NCBI RefSeq assembly: GCF_003315205.1
Contig: NZ_QNRR01000006.1
Location: forward strand, 310,001-374,000
Origin: Roseimicrobium gellanilyticum
Lineage (GTDB): Bacteria; Verrucomicrobiota; Verrucomicrobiia; Verrucomicrobiales; Verrucomicrobiaceae
Length of the DNA stretch: 64,000 nt
Reading direction: 5' to 3'
Part shown: in pieces, positions 38,076 to 46,568 of the stretch
Numbering within the stretch: the stretch's first letter is position 1
Layout: each line of letters begins with the position of its first letter
Made by a program: the position numbers and the translations under genes
Notes under the pieces: generated by a model
Told to the model about the DNA's origin: nothing
The model's input: only the letters and a program-made list of their open reading frames with translations
The model's database searches: none

Positions 38076-38177
38076 AAGTAATCAGTGAGTCAGTGTTCAG
38101 TAATCAGATTTCAACCATCCAGCTTCATTCCGCATTCCGTACTCACTGTTCACTGACCTACTGAATACTGTTTACTG
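38076..38177. repeat. CAGTATTCAGTA-type intergenic repeat, copy 1
   Basis: Between moxR-like and DUF58 genes lies a pair of imperfect inverted arms: left (38076-38106) with CAGTGTTCAGTAATCAG, right (38141-38177) with CTGACCTACTGAATACTG. The same words recur at 51910-52016. The unit interrupts an otherwise tightly packed operon. Confidence 0.7.
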
Positions 38178-38179
38178 GA

Positions 38180-39145
38180 TCACCTCGGAACAGGCACCGC
38201 CTCCAGCACGCGGTGGATGAGTTCCGTCACGGTGAGACCTTCGATTTCGAACTCGGGGCGCAACAGGAGGCGATGTCCCAGCACCGGCTCCGCGAGGGCG
38301 CGTACGTCGTCAGGCGTGATGAAGTCGCGCATGTCGAGAGCCGCGCGGGCACGGCTGGCAAGGATGAGAGCCTGCGTCGCACGTGGCCCGGCACCGACCA
38401 GCATGGCCTCGTGCTCACGCGTGGCGCGCACGAGATCCACGATGTATGCCACCAGTTCCTCACGTACCGTCACGAGTTGCAGGGCAGCACGAAGCTGAAT
38501 CACACGATCCGCGGTGAGCACCTGACGCACAGCGCCACTCTCCAGCACCGATTCGGGGGACTCCTGTCCCAGCATGCGTCCTGCCAGATTGAGTTCCTCA
38601 TCACGATTGGGGTAACCCACGTTCACCTTGAACATGAAGCGGTCCTTCTGCGCCTCGGGCAGCGGATAGGTGCCTTCGTACTCCACCGGGTTCTGTGTGG
38701 CGAAGACCGTGAAACTCGGCGGCAGTGCGTACGTCTCGTTGTCGATGGTCACCAGGCGTTCCTGCATGGCTTGCAAGAGTGCGGACTGCGTCTTCGCCGG
38801 CGCACGGTTGATTTCATCTGCGAGCAGGAAACTCGTAAATACCGGTCCCTTCACCAGCACGAAGTTGCTCTCCTTGAGGTTGAAGACGCTGGTGCCAGTG
38901 ATGTCCGCCGGCATCAGGTCCGGCGTGAATTGAATGCGAGCGAAGTCACCTCCCAATACCTTCGCCAGTGTGCGGACCAGGAGCGTCTTGCCCACCCCCG
39001 GCACACCTTCAATGAGCACATGCTGTCCCGTGAAGATGGCGATGAGCGCGTGCTCAATCACGTTCTGCTGGCCGATGATGACCTTGGCGATTTCCGCCCG
39101 GGCTTCCGCGAGCGCGATTTTCAGTTGTTCCAGGGATTCAGTCAT
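38180..39145 (-). CDS. MoxR-family AAA+ ATPase
   Basis: A 321-residue AAA+ ATPase. Walker A is GVPGVGKT (47-54), Walker B has Asp110-Glu111 in LLADEINRAPAKTQSALLQA, followed by FTVFATQNPVEYEGTYPLPE with the sensor-1 Asn and QKDRFMFKV with the arginine finger region. The C-terminal lid (ALILASRARAALDMRDFITP) is typical. MoxR ATPases act as chaperones that load cofactors or remodel partner complexes containing vWA proteins such as DUF58. It overlaps the DUF4350 gene by 4 bp (ATGA), so the two are coupled. Confidence 0.93.
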   Translation of the reverse strand: MTESLEQLKIALAEARAEIAKVIIGQQNVIEHALIAIFTGQHVLIEGVPGVGKTLLVRTLAKVLGGDFARIQFTPDLMPADITGTSVFNLKESNFVLVKGPVFTSFLLADEINRAPAKTQSALLQAMQERLVTIDNETYALPPSFTVFATQNPVEYEGTYPLPEAQKDRFMFKVNVGYPNRDEELNLAGRMLGQESPESVLESGAVRQVLTADRVIQLRAALQLVTVREELVAYIVDLVRATREHEAMLVGAGPRATQALILASRARAALDMRDFITPDDVRALAEPVLGHRLLLRPEFEIEGLTVTELIHRVLEAVPVPR

Positions 39146-40557
39146 GAGTTGGAGCGGGAGCTGTTGTCAGATTTGGAAAGGGACGACGGCAGCGAAGGAG
39201 CTGCTGAAGAGGTGGTCGCTCGAGGATTCAGCATGTCACACATCAGCCGGTAGATGGAGCGCAAGGCCCCACCAGGCACACGCGTGGCTTCCGTCGATGG
39301 CAAATGCTGGCGCGCCTGATCAATGCGAGCCTGCATGGCGGGAGAGCGCTGACGCGAGCCGTGCTCCCACACCTCCAATCCCCGGCGCAAGACCTGGGCA
39401 GACGGAATGCCACGCCGCAGCAGGCTCACCAGGCCAGCCGTGGCGCCACGTCCAGCCACGGTGCGGCTGGGCGCATCATCATCTCTCGTGGGCACGAGAC
39501 TCATGCTGCTCCTCCACACAAAGAGTGCAAACAACAGCATGCCCCCGAAGAACAACCCGTGCAGCCGGTGACGCCGCGCCAGGGTCATGACGCCCGGCTT
39601 CTCCAGAGTGCCCAGGTGAGTCTCCTCAAAGATCACCGTTTGCGCGGGTCCCAGCAACCATGACAGAAACCTCGTCGAAGGTTCACGGTACAGCGCTTCG
39701 TTTGTGAGGAAGTAGGAGTCCGTTGCCAGAATGATGCTGCCACCTGCCTCCGTCGCGCGCGAAGCCAGCACCACATCCTGCCCCAGGAGTCCAAGCGCCT
39801 TCCATTTCTCGCGGGCTACATCGTCAATCTTGATGGAAGTCCGGGTGTGCCACTCAGGCAGGGTATCCTGCTCCACTCCCACGCCCATCGGAGTCTTCAG
39901 TTCCAGCGCTCCACCCGGGGTCATAACGAAGTTTTCCTGCTCCACAGCCACACCAAGCATCGTCCTCAAAGATTTCCGAGGGCGGATGTAGTCATCCTTG
40001 TCCTCAGAATCCTTGTCTGTGGCGGGGGACTCCTCCTTCTCTTTTGGGCTCTCTTTCTTTTCCTTTTCGTCCTGCTTCTTTTGTTCGGAGGCTGGCTTCT
40101 TTTTTGACCTCTTCTTTCTCTCCTCGCGCCGGCGCTCGGCATTCTCTTCCCGTCGCTCCTCCGCGGAGTCCATCACCGTGTCCCAATCCGACTTCTGCCC
40201 CTGCATGGCGATCACCACACGTCCGCCTTCGTTGGCAAATCGCAGGATGGCTTCGCCATCCACATCTTCTCCATCCGCAAACGCGTCCGGAGTCACCATC
40301 AGGCAGAGAAGGGTCTTGTCATGCGCACCCTTGAGTTTGTCGAGGTCCCGGAAGTTCCGCTCAGCGCGTACGCCGGACACACGGTTCAGCGAGTCATGCA
40401 GGGCTTTGGCACCGAGGGGATCGGCACGCAGGGACGAGCCCGGCGCGTAAATGTCTCCACCGGCAAAGCGTTTGCCCAACAGCATGTTGAAGGCCCAGGC
40501 TGCGAGCAGCACCAGACCAATCAGAATCGCAAGTGAAGCTGCCGGACTACGTCGCAT
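39142..40557 (-). CDS. DUF4350-type membrane-anchored protein
   Basis: A 471-residue protein with an N-terminal helix (AILIGLVLLAAWAFNMLLG), a DUF4350 domain beginning SSLRADPLGAKALHDSLNRV, and a second helix near 335-355 (GLFFGGMLLFALFVWRSS). Between about 130 and 200 is a strongly charged Lys/Glu/Arg/Asp-rich insertion (for example EERREENAERRREERKKRSK). DUF4350 has a glutamine-amidotransferase-like fold and usually sits between MoxR and DUF4129 genes, as here. It overlaps the DUF4129 gene by 11 bp and MoxR by 4 bp. No enzymatic residue is evident. Confidence 0.82.
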   Translation of the reverse strand: MRRSPAASLAILIGLVLLAAWAFNMLLGKRFAGGDIYAPGSSLRADPLGAKALHDSLNRVSGVRAERNFRDLDKLKGAHDKTLLCLMVTPDAFADGEDVDGEAILRFANEGGRVVIAMQGQKSDWDTVMDSAEERREENAERRREERKKRSKKKPASEQKKQDEKEKKESPKEKEESPATDKDSEDKDDYIRPRKSLRTMLGVAVEQENFVMTPGGALELKTPMGVGVEQDTLPEWHTRTSIKIDDVAREKWKALGLLGQDVVLASRATEAGGSIILATDSYFLTNEALYREPSTRFLSWLLGPAQTVIFEETHLGTLEKPGVMTLARRHRLHGLFFGGMLLFALFVWRSSMSLVPTRDDDAPSRTVAGRGATAGLVSLLRRGIPSAQVLRRGLEVWEHGSRQRSPAMQARIDQARQHLPSTEATRVPGGALRSIYRLMCDMLNPRATTSSAAPSLPSSLSKSDNSSRSNS

Positions 40558-42220
40558 GGGTGGTGATGCGTTCGTGTTGCTCCTGGAAGCGCGTCATCAG
40601 ATCCGGTGACACCTCGTGCCAGCCATACCACACCCGGTCAAAGGTGCGCACCTGCTGGTGAAAGCTCTCATTGAGATCGGAACGCCCCTTGGCCCGCCAG
40701 CCAAGCTCCTGCACATAGTCCCCGTTCGACTTGGTGCGGGAGATGTGCAGCAGCCTCTTATCCCCCAGATGCGCCAAGGTGGCGAGGAAGAGCGCGCGCA
40801 GGGCCAGGCGATAGTCCCCAGCTTCGATCTTCTCCCGGGCCAGACGCAGCCATTCATTCTCGGGAAGCTGTGTGGCCACAATGTTCTCGTTCTCAAGGTT
40901 GATCTCCGGCACGGCAATGCTGTCCACCACCTCCGTTTTGCGGGTCTGCCGCCAGTGGCGGAACAGCATCCAGCCCAGTGCCAGGAGAAGCACCACACCC
41001 AGCGCGAGCAGCAGGTAGGGCATGAATCCCACCCACATGCCGCCAGCGGCACTGGCTGCATCTCCACCACTGCCGATGCCATCATCCTGCTCCTTGCCAC
41101 CGAAGAGCCAGTCCATGAAATCTCCCAGGGCCTTGCCGATGTCCTCCAGTGAGGCATTCAGCCAGTCGGTGAAACCGCGCATGATGTTTCCGAGGAAGGA
41201 ATCTTCCCGGTCACCTTTCATGTTCTCGCGTGGCATGCGCCATTCAAACTCACTCTGCTGCAGGGTATCCTGGATAGAGCGGTCCAATCGCTCGCTGGAC
41301 ACCGTGGGCGCCCGCTCGGGGAGCGTCGGTTTGTGTTCTGCACCCGCTCCATGAAGCGTGCCGCTGCCCATCAACAACACCAGGGCGGCCAGCGCGCCAC
41401 CGGCCGTGCGGACGGAGCGCAGCCGCACATCCAGATCCGCCCCCGAGCGCCGGGCCGCACCGTAGAAACAGCGCAGCACATAGATGGACTTGATCACCGG
41501 GTTCATGACCAGATAGGCCAGGCTGATGATGAGAGCCTGCACCGGCGTGCTCATGATGAGACCCCCCTGGGTAAGGCTGATGAGGTTGTCCGTACCTGAG
41601 AGAGACTTGGCAAGGACCATGACCATGACAATGCCGATCACGATGTTGAGATACACCAGCAAGGCAGACACCTGCAGCAGCGCGAGCAGCGAGATCTGCT
41701 GCATGAACTGCCACTGGGTCTGGCTCATGGCCTGTGCCAGCAGCGCCCTGTGCCGACCGCCACGGCGGAAATGGTCCACGGCCAGCACGGTGACATTGTG
41801 GTAGAACGCATAGGTCCACGGCAGCGGCAGCATGGAGAGCAGGGATGCCACCAGCACCCACGGAGCCGTGGCATGCACCCACATCTGCGAGGCGATCAAT
41901 CGAAGCCACCCGCGCAACGGCATGCGGTCCCGTTGCTCGCGCCCCTGCACCATGCCCATCAGGCCATCGCAGAACCACGCCTGCATGATCTTCATGAAGG
42001 CGTACAGGAGCGCGAGGAGCAGGGAGGACTCCAGCAGCCGCCCTTCTGCAAATCCGGAGCGCGACATGTCACTCCAGAAATAGAAAAGGTAGATCACGAA
42101 GGGGATGCTCCCCAGGTAATAAACCAGCCACAGGGACGCAGGCGCGCGGCGCAGCAGATGGGTCCCCTCCTCCACGAGTGTGAAGAGGTCCCGGTGATCG
42201 CGCGTGCTGGCCTTGGGCAT
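40547..42220 (-). CDS. Multi-span membrane protein with C-terminal DUF4129
   Basis: A 557-residue protein. The first 280 residues have about six transmembrane helices (LWLVYYLGSIPFVIYLFYFW, PWVLVASLLSMLPLPWTYAF, LNIVIGIVMVMVLAKSL and others). A periplasmic-type loop (roughly 290-390) contains FEWRMPRENMKGD, then one more helix (FMPYLLLALGVVLLLALGWM). The C-terminal DUF4129 domain (about 455-540) reads ENEWLRLAREKIEAGDYRLA and LRALFLATLAHLGDKRLLHI. DUF4129 is a common partner of MoxR/DUF58 systems. The gene lies 43 bp after the small zinc-finger gene. Confidence 0.85.
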   Translation of the reverse strand: MPKASTRDHRDLFTLVEEGTHLLRRAPASLWLVYYLGSIPFVIYLFYFWSDMSRSGFAEGRLLESSLLLALLYAFMKIMQAWFCDGLMGMVQGREQRDRMPLRGWLRLIASQMWVHATAPWVLVASLLSMLPLPWTYAFYHNVTVLAVDHFRRGGRHRALLAQAMSQTQWQFMQQISLLALLQVSALLVYLNIVIGIVMVMVLAKSLSGTDNLISLTQGGLIMSTPVQALIISLAYLVMNPVIKSIYVLRCFYGAARRSGADLDVRLRSVRTAGGALAALVLLMGSGTLHGAGAEHKPTLPERAPTVSSERLDRSIQDTLQQSEFEWRMPRENMKGDREDSFLGNIMRGFTDWLNASLEDIGKALGDFMDWLFGGKEQDDGIGSGGDAASAAGGMWVGFMPYLLLALGVVLLLALGWMLFRHWRQTRKTEVVDSIAVPEINLENENIVATQLPENEWLRLAREKIEAGDYRLALRALFLATLAHLGDKRLLHISRTKSNGDYVQELGWRAKGRSDLNESFHQQVRTFDRVWYGWHEVSPDLMTRFQEQHERITTHAT

Positions 42221-42263
42221 GCTGGTGGGATAGTGTTACAAAAGATTCAGGCGGCTGTCGCTT

Positions 42264-42593
42264 CTAGAATCCGAATCGCTGCCACATCGCACCTTCGTGA
42301 AACTCGGAAGGCGTGCTCAGCAACACCTTGCCCAGAAACCAGGATGTGACCCACAGCAGCGCCACTCCCAGCAGAAGCTGCAACGGTACACTGACGAGAA
42401 ACCAGTCACGTTTGGGCTTCTCCTTCACCAGAAGTTTGGCGCGATGGCAGGAGCCGCACACCATGCGTCCATCAAACTCCGTGACGCACTCACGACAGAA
42501 TGGCTGGCCGCAGGAGGTGCAGCGCGCCGCAGCCTCACGTCGTGGATGATTGAGGCAATGCGCTTGCTGGAAAGTGGGGGCGGCGGCGGACAT
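42264..42593 (-). CDS. Small B-box-like zinc-finger membrane protein
   Basis: A 109-residue protein. Residues 12-50 hold a treble set of zinc ligands: HCLNHPRREAAARCTSCGQP, then FCRECV and MVCGSCH, which fits a B-box zinc finger. A single transmembrane helix follows at about 68-90 (LVSVPLQLLLGVALLWVTSW). Bacterial B-box proteins of this size are known, often next to membrane or secretion genes, but have no assigned function. Part of the MoxR locus; likely docks another cytoplasmic protein to the membrane. Confidence 0.8.
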   Translation of the reverse strand: MSAAAPTFQQAHCLNHPRREAAARCTSCGQPFCRECVTEFDGRMVCGSCHRAKLLVKEKPKRDWFLVSVPLQLLLGVALLWVTSWFLGKVLLSTPSEFHEGAMWQRFGF

Positions 42594-42631
42594 CTCGGTG
42601 GGTTCCGGTCTGCGTTACGATTACGATTTGC

Positions 42632-43714
42632 TCAAACCATCGGTGGAGGTGTGGCAGGGGGCACGGCTGCTCCCGTGGCACCGGCGGCACCCTTCCTCCT
42701 CGGCGAGTAGACGAGCTGCACAATGCCGCAGCATGCAAGCACCATGGCAATCCCCAGCAACGCCCAGCCCAGCGCGCCGGCTTCACCAAAGCTGCACGCA
42801 GCGAGATTGTTGAAAAGATCCTCACTCGCGCGCTGATTCCGTTCCAGGATCTCCAGCGGTGTGGCCTGCTTGTTCAACTTTGCCGTGCTCATCACGCCAA
42901 CGACCGCCAGCAACACCCCCGTGCCGAAGTGCGTCACCAGTCCTCCCAGAAGTGCCCCCGACAGACCGACGGGAACCTTCTGCAAATGGGCTCTGACCAG
43001 GGCGACGATCGCCATGATGAAGGAAGCCCCACCCACGAGCATGTTCAAGACGGTGAACAGGAGGTTGCTGACGAACAATTCTCCAGCGAGAACCATCGCC
43101 CATCCCACGGACAGGAGCCCCGCTGCGAGCACCCAGCCGCTGCCACTCCACGGCGGCTTCATCCCAGCCGCTGATGCGTACCCCATGGGCGTCGGCATGG
43201 AACTCGGAGCAGGAGCAGCCGCCAGACTTTCCGGCGTCATCACGGGCATGCCCTGTTGATGCTGCTGGCAGAGGGTCTCCAGCCTCTGGATGACCGGGAG
43301 GGCTGTTTGCAAACGATTGAGCGGCTTGAGACGCAGTACCTGCACGGCGGTCTGCAGTGTGCATGAGCATGTGCGGCCACGAGCAAGGTGCACCGCAAGC
43401 AGGATGGCGAGCAGCCCTGCTGGCAGCGCCAGGCTGATGGGGATGAAGGGCTCCTGGTTCCAGGTGGCCCAAGTGAGCAACGCAAACAGCAGCGCTCCGA
43501 TACCAAGCAGGAAGCTCATCCACACATAGCGCCGCGTTTCCGTGAGGGTGAGCGCCTGGACATTTTTGTAGTCCAGACGCCGGTAGACTTCTGACAACGC
43601 CAGGAGGAATCCCTTGCCCTCAATCACCAGAAGATGATCCGGCCCCTGCCACAGGGAGCCTTTGCTCCCGTGGTTCCCCGCAAGCCAGGTGTAGTCGGCG
43701 AATTGCTTCTTCAT
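42632..43714 (-). CDS. Membrane protein of unknown function in the MoxR locus
   Basis: A 360-residue protein. The first 60 residues are a small beta domain (WQGPDHLLVIEGKGFLLALS, then YRRLDYKNVQALTLTETRR), similar to PH-like membrane modules. Two helices follow (LLGIGALLFALLTWATW and LALPAGLLAILLAVHLAR), then a Ala/Pro/Met-rich linker and a four-helix block from about 205 (VLAAGLLSVGWAMVLAGEL, GGASFIMAIVALVRAH, GLVTHFGTGVLLAVVGVM, LGWALLGIAMVLACCGIVQL). I do not recognise a family. It lies between two zinc-finger genes in the same direction. Confidence 0.75.
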   Translation of the reverse strand: MKKQFADYTWLAGNHGSKGSLWQGPDHLLVIEGKGFLLALSEVYRRLDYKNVQALTLTETRRYVWMSFLLGIGALLFALLTWATWNQEPFIPISLALPAGLLAILLAVHLARGRTCSCTLQTAVQVLRLKPLNRLQTALPVIQRLETLCQQHQQGMPVMTPESLAAAPAPSSMPTPMGYASAAGMKPPWSGSGWVLAAGLLSVGWAMVLAGELFVSNLLFTVLNMLVGGASFIMAIVALVRAHLQKVPVGLSGALLGGLVTHFGTGVLLAVVGVMSTAKLNKQATPLEILERNQRASEDLFNNLAACSFGEAGALGWALLGIAMVLACCGIVQLVYSPRRKGAAGATGAAVPPATPPPMV

Positions 43715-43732
43715 GAGGTCGGTCTCACTGGA

Positions 43733-44389
43733 CTAGCGCAAAAAGGTCTGGGACAAGGCTGCAAAAATAAAAGCACCCCAGGCGCCACACTGGAGCAGGC
43801 TGAGCACCAGAGCCCACACCGTGCGCGCGGCGCCGCGGGGCACCATGCTACGGGGTTTTTTCCACGCATAGATGGAGAATGCCAGTGCCAGCGGGGCGGT
43901 GATGACGCTTGCCATGACAGGGAAGGCGATGAAAATCACCGCGGCAGGACCAAGCAAGAGAAGCGGGACGCAAATCAAAAACGGCAGCAGCGCCGTGCCG
44001 AGCGCGATGTTGTCCCACAGCACCCGGCGCACTTCGAAGCGGGCATCCTTCCGGTGCCCTCGCAGGTCGTCCAGACACTTCAGGCACACATAGTCAGTCC
44101 CCCATTGGGCGGACCACGCATCGGAAACATAGACTCCGCAGTGGGAACAGGTGTGGGTGGCGCGACGGTTCGGACTGTAGAAGCAGGTCGCCTCTCCCGG
44201 CGCCGGCGGCTCCTCCGGCAGCATCGGCGGACTGGCCGCCTTCGGTGCCTGGCTCATTGCCGGCAGCAGCACGGCCTGTACCGGCCTGCGACAGAGCGGG
44301 CATGCACCCTCACGAGACGACGCAAAGACCGCCGCGGGAATCTGGTAACCGCAAGCCGTGCACCGGATCATGTTCGTCATCACATTCAT
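43733..44389 (-). CDS. Double zinc-finger membrane protein in the MoxR locus
   Basis: A 218-residue protein. The N-terminal zinc ribbon uses CTACGYQ and CPLCRRP, a second B-box-like cluster uses ATCFYSPNRRATHTCSHCG and YVCLKCL. Three or four transmembrane helices fill the second half (LLPFLICVPLLLLGPAAVIF, ITAPLALAFSIYAW, ALVLSLLQCGAWGAFIFAAL). A TTG at 44410 could extend the frame, but the ATG at 44389 has an AGAGGG ribosome site at the right distance and the extra residues look unrelated. It starts 11 bp after the GYF/RDD gene. Confidence 0.78.
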   Translation of the reverse strand: MNVMTNMIRCTACGYQIPAAVFASSREGACPLCRRPVQAVLLPAMSQAPKAASPPMLPEEPPAPGEATCFYSPNRRATHTCSHCGVYVSDAWSAQWGTDYVCLKCLDDLRGHRKDARFEVRRVLWDNIALGTALLPFLICVPLLLLGPAAVIFIAFPVMASVITAPLALAFSIYAWKKPRSMVPRGAARTVWALVLSLLQCGAWGAFIFAALSQTFLR

Positions 44390-44400
44390 GCGTCCCTCTT

Positions 44401-45267
44401 CTATTTCCAAACCACCCGGGTGGCACAGATGCGGTCATGCAAGGCACGCTTTTCTTTGTCCAGGCCAGCCATCCACCATGGGAAACCGCCGCCGATGAGC
44501 CCGACAAAAAACGCCACCACCATGCCAATCACCCAGAACACAAAGGCAGGGCTCTGTTCCATATTATTCAGCCCCTGGAAACCACCTAGGCCTATAAACA
44601 GAATGAGCAGCATGGGCACTACCATGATGATCAGCCAGATGATGTGATTCAACACACCGCTGACTGCCCAGCGGGCCAGCGAACGGGGCCAGGAAAGGGA
44701 ACGCCCGTCCATGGTCACCACCTTGAAGCCAAGCGCCATTTTCCCCAGTGTGCCGCCAAAGCGGCTCACCATCCAGGTGTGGTACCAGGCATTCAACGCC
44801 AGGGCGAAGGCCATCACCCCCAGCATGGCCACGGCGGTGAAAATCTCACTGCCATTCCCCCCACCCATGGCCGCTCCCATCGCGGCTATCAACACGAACG
44901 CCACCATCTGAATCACCTGCTGGGCCACGAGCATGATGATGTAGTCGATAATCCACGACAGCAGACGCCACCAGAAACCTACATAGCGGAGGGAACCGGG
45001 AGCGGTGAGTTCACCGATCACCCCCTCACGCATCTGCTGCACGAGCAGGTCCTTGTTTTGCTCCGGCACGGCCACCCCACCGAGGAGCGGTGTGCCTGCG
45101 GCGGCAATAAGATCGGGACGCACACGGTTCACGGGCTGCCAGTCCGGCAGGCCCTCCCGCCAAAGCAGGGTGTCCCCCTTCAGGGAACCGTTTTCAGCCA
45201 GCGCTGCCAAGTCTGAGTCCGATACGGGACCCCTTTGCTGACCGTTCTCCGCGTAAAACCAGTTCAT
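44401..45267 (-). CDS. GYF_2-RDD membrane protein (start of MoxR locus)
   Basis: A 288-residue protein. Residues 1-50 form a GYF_2 domain (MNWFYAENGQQRGPVSDSDL, then WREGLPDWQPVN), a module thought to bind proline-rich peptides. From about 98 comes an RDD domain with several helices (YVGFWWRLLSWIIDYIIML, MLGVMAFALALNAWYHTWMV, GGTLGKMALGFKVVTMDGRS, and the end RALHDRICATRVV). It is the first gene of the minus-strand locus that runs to 34845, so the locus begins and ends with RDD proteins. Confidence 0.88.
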   Translation of the reverse strand: MNWFYAENGQQRGPVSDSDLAALAENGSLKGDTLLWREGLPDWQPVNRVRPDLIAAAGTPLLGGVAVPEQNKDLLVQQMREGVIGELTAPGSLRYVGFWWRLLSWIIDYIIMLVAQQVIQMVAFVLIAAMGAAMGGGNGSEIFTAVAMLGVMAFALALNAWYHTWMVSRFGGTLGKMALGFKVVTMDGRSLSWPRSLARWAVSGVLNHIIWLIIMVVPMLLILFIGLGGFQGLNNMEQSPAFVFWVIGMVVAFFVGLIGGGFPWWMAGLDKEKRALHDRICATRVVWK

Positions 45268-45377
45268 GATCGTCGCAATTCCCTATTCCAGAGCGCCGCA
45301 TGGTTGCGGAGAGTCGCGCCGAGGTCAATCACCAACCGCTTCTTCCCAATAGCTCCGCCTTCACGGAGCACCATTTT

Positions 45378-46052
45378 TCACTTCCCGAGGCGCTCCACCA
45401 CACAATTGCGGATTCTCCCCTCCGTACCGTAGGTGGCGAATCCAAAAGGCACACAGCGGTCGATCTCCCCCGAGCGCAGGCTGAGCTGCGCGCGGGAAAT
45501 ATCCGCCTTCGCCAGGGAGCGGTCATCCAGCCAGACGGAGAGCGTCTCCGGAGTCACCTCGATACGAATGCGGTACCATTTGCCATCCTCAAACCGTTGC
45601 ACACTGCCGGTGGCATTCATGGTCGCGTCCATGCCATCAATGGAAGAGATGCCCACCTGCGAGCCACCCCACCCTCCCAGCACGAAGGTCACACAATTCT
45701 CCACAGCTCCGACAGGAAAGGTCACGCTGCCGAAGAAATCCTTCCCGGAGACGCGCATGGCTTCATAAGTGAGGCGGTAACTCGTGAGCGGCAGCCCATC
45801 CTTCTCCCAGGTGGGAAAGACGATACCGGTCATTGGTGAGCCGGCTTTCAGCGTGTGACCGTCCGTTTCCTGCTGCACTCCACCGGAATGAAGCATCTCC
45901 GCTTCTTTCCAATGTCCGCCCAGCTCCTTGCCAAAAAGCTCCCACTGCAGGGGCGCCTCAGGGGTGGTACCAGGTTCCTTGGGACCGCACGAAGACAGGC
46001 CCGCCAGCAAAAGCACCGCACAGGTGAAAGCCCGGACGATGCGTCTTTTCAT
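45378..46052 (-). CDS. DUF1080-like lipoprotein
   Basis: A 224-residue exported protein. The N-terminus MKRRIVRAFTCAVLLLAGLS is followed by SCGPKEP, a lipobox (LSSC). The rest is a jelly-roll: WELFGKELGGHWKEAEMLHS, YRLTYEAMRVSGKDFFGSVT, VLGGWGGSQVGISSIDGMDA and WYRIRIEVTPETLSVWLDDR. This is a divergent relative of DUF1080 or LamG-type proteins; catalytic residues are not visible. It is 22 bp after the EVE gene on the same strand. Confidence 0.72.
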   Translation of the reverse strand: MKRRIVRAFTCAVLLLAGLSSCGPKEPGTTPEAPLQWELFGKELGGHWKEAEMLHSGGVQQETDGHTLKAGSPMTGIVFPTWEKDGLPLTSYRLTYEAMRVSGKDFFGSVTFPVGAVENCVTFVLGGWGGSQVGISSIDGMDATMNATGSVQRFEDGKWYRIRIEVTPETLSVWLDDRSLAKADISRAQLSLRSGEIDRCVPFGFATYGTEGRIRNCVVERLGK

Positions 46053-46074
46053 GGCAGGATGCGATGGGACAAGG

Positions 46075-46548
46075 TTACTTCAGCTTGGCGCCGCCCATCT
46101 TGCAGATGATGTCGAAGTGTTTCTTCTCGACGGGCGTGACGGAAAGCCGGTTGCCACGACGCAGGGTGATGAGGTCTGCGAGCCGGGGCTCATCGCGCAG
46201 GGCGGTAAGCGTTACGAAATCCTTGAAGTCAGCCTCCCAAGTCACGTCGATGAGCAGCCAGCGCGGGTCTTCCTTCTTGCTGCCCTTGTCATAGTACTCG
46301 CTCTCGGGATCGAACTGGGTCGGGTCGGGGCGCGCCTCGCTGGAGATACGCACCACACCGGCGACGCCCGGCACTTCACAACTGGAATGATAGATGAACC
46401 CCAAGTCGCCCACCTTCATGTCATCCCGCATCATGTTGCGCACCTGATAGTTCCGCACCCCATTCCAAGGCTCAGTTTTTTTGGCGCGCTTCTTCAAATC
46501 GTCAAAAGAGAAAACGTCCGGTTCGGTTTTGAGTAGCCAGTAGCGCAT
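46075..46548 (-). CDS. EVE domain protein
   Basis: A 157-residue protein that is essentially one EVE domain, a PUA-like fold that binds modified bases in RNA or DNA. Conserved blocks are MRYWLLKTEPDVFSFDDL, WNGVRNYQVRNMMRDDMKVG, GFIYHSSCEVPGVAGVV, RWLLIDVTWEADFKDFVTL, and RGNRLSVTPVEKKHFDIICK. The length equals that of the bacterial family. It starts only 20 bp from the divergent SGNH hydrolase, so promoters must overlap the coding starts. Confidence 0.92.
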   Translation of the reverse strand: MRYWLLKTEPDVFSFDDLKKRAKKTEPWNGVRNYQVRNMMRDDMKVGDLGFIYHSSCEVPGVAGVVRISSEARPDPTQFDPESEYYDKGSKKEDPRWLLIDVTWEADFKDFVTLTALRDEPRLADLITLRRGNRLSVTPVEKKHFDIICKMGGAKLK

Positions 46549-46568
46549 GGTGTGGTCATCATCGCGGG

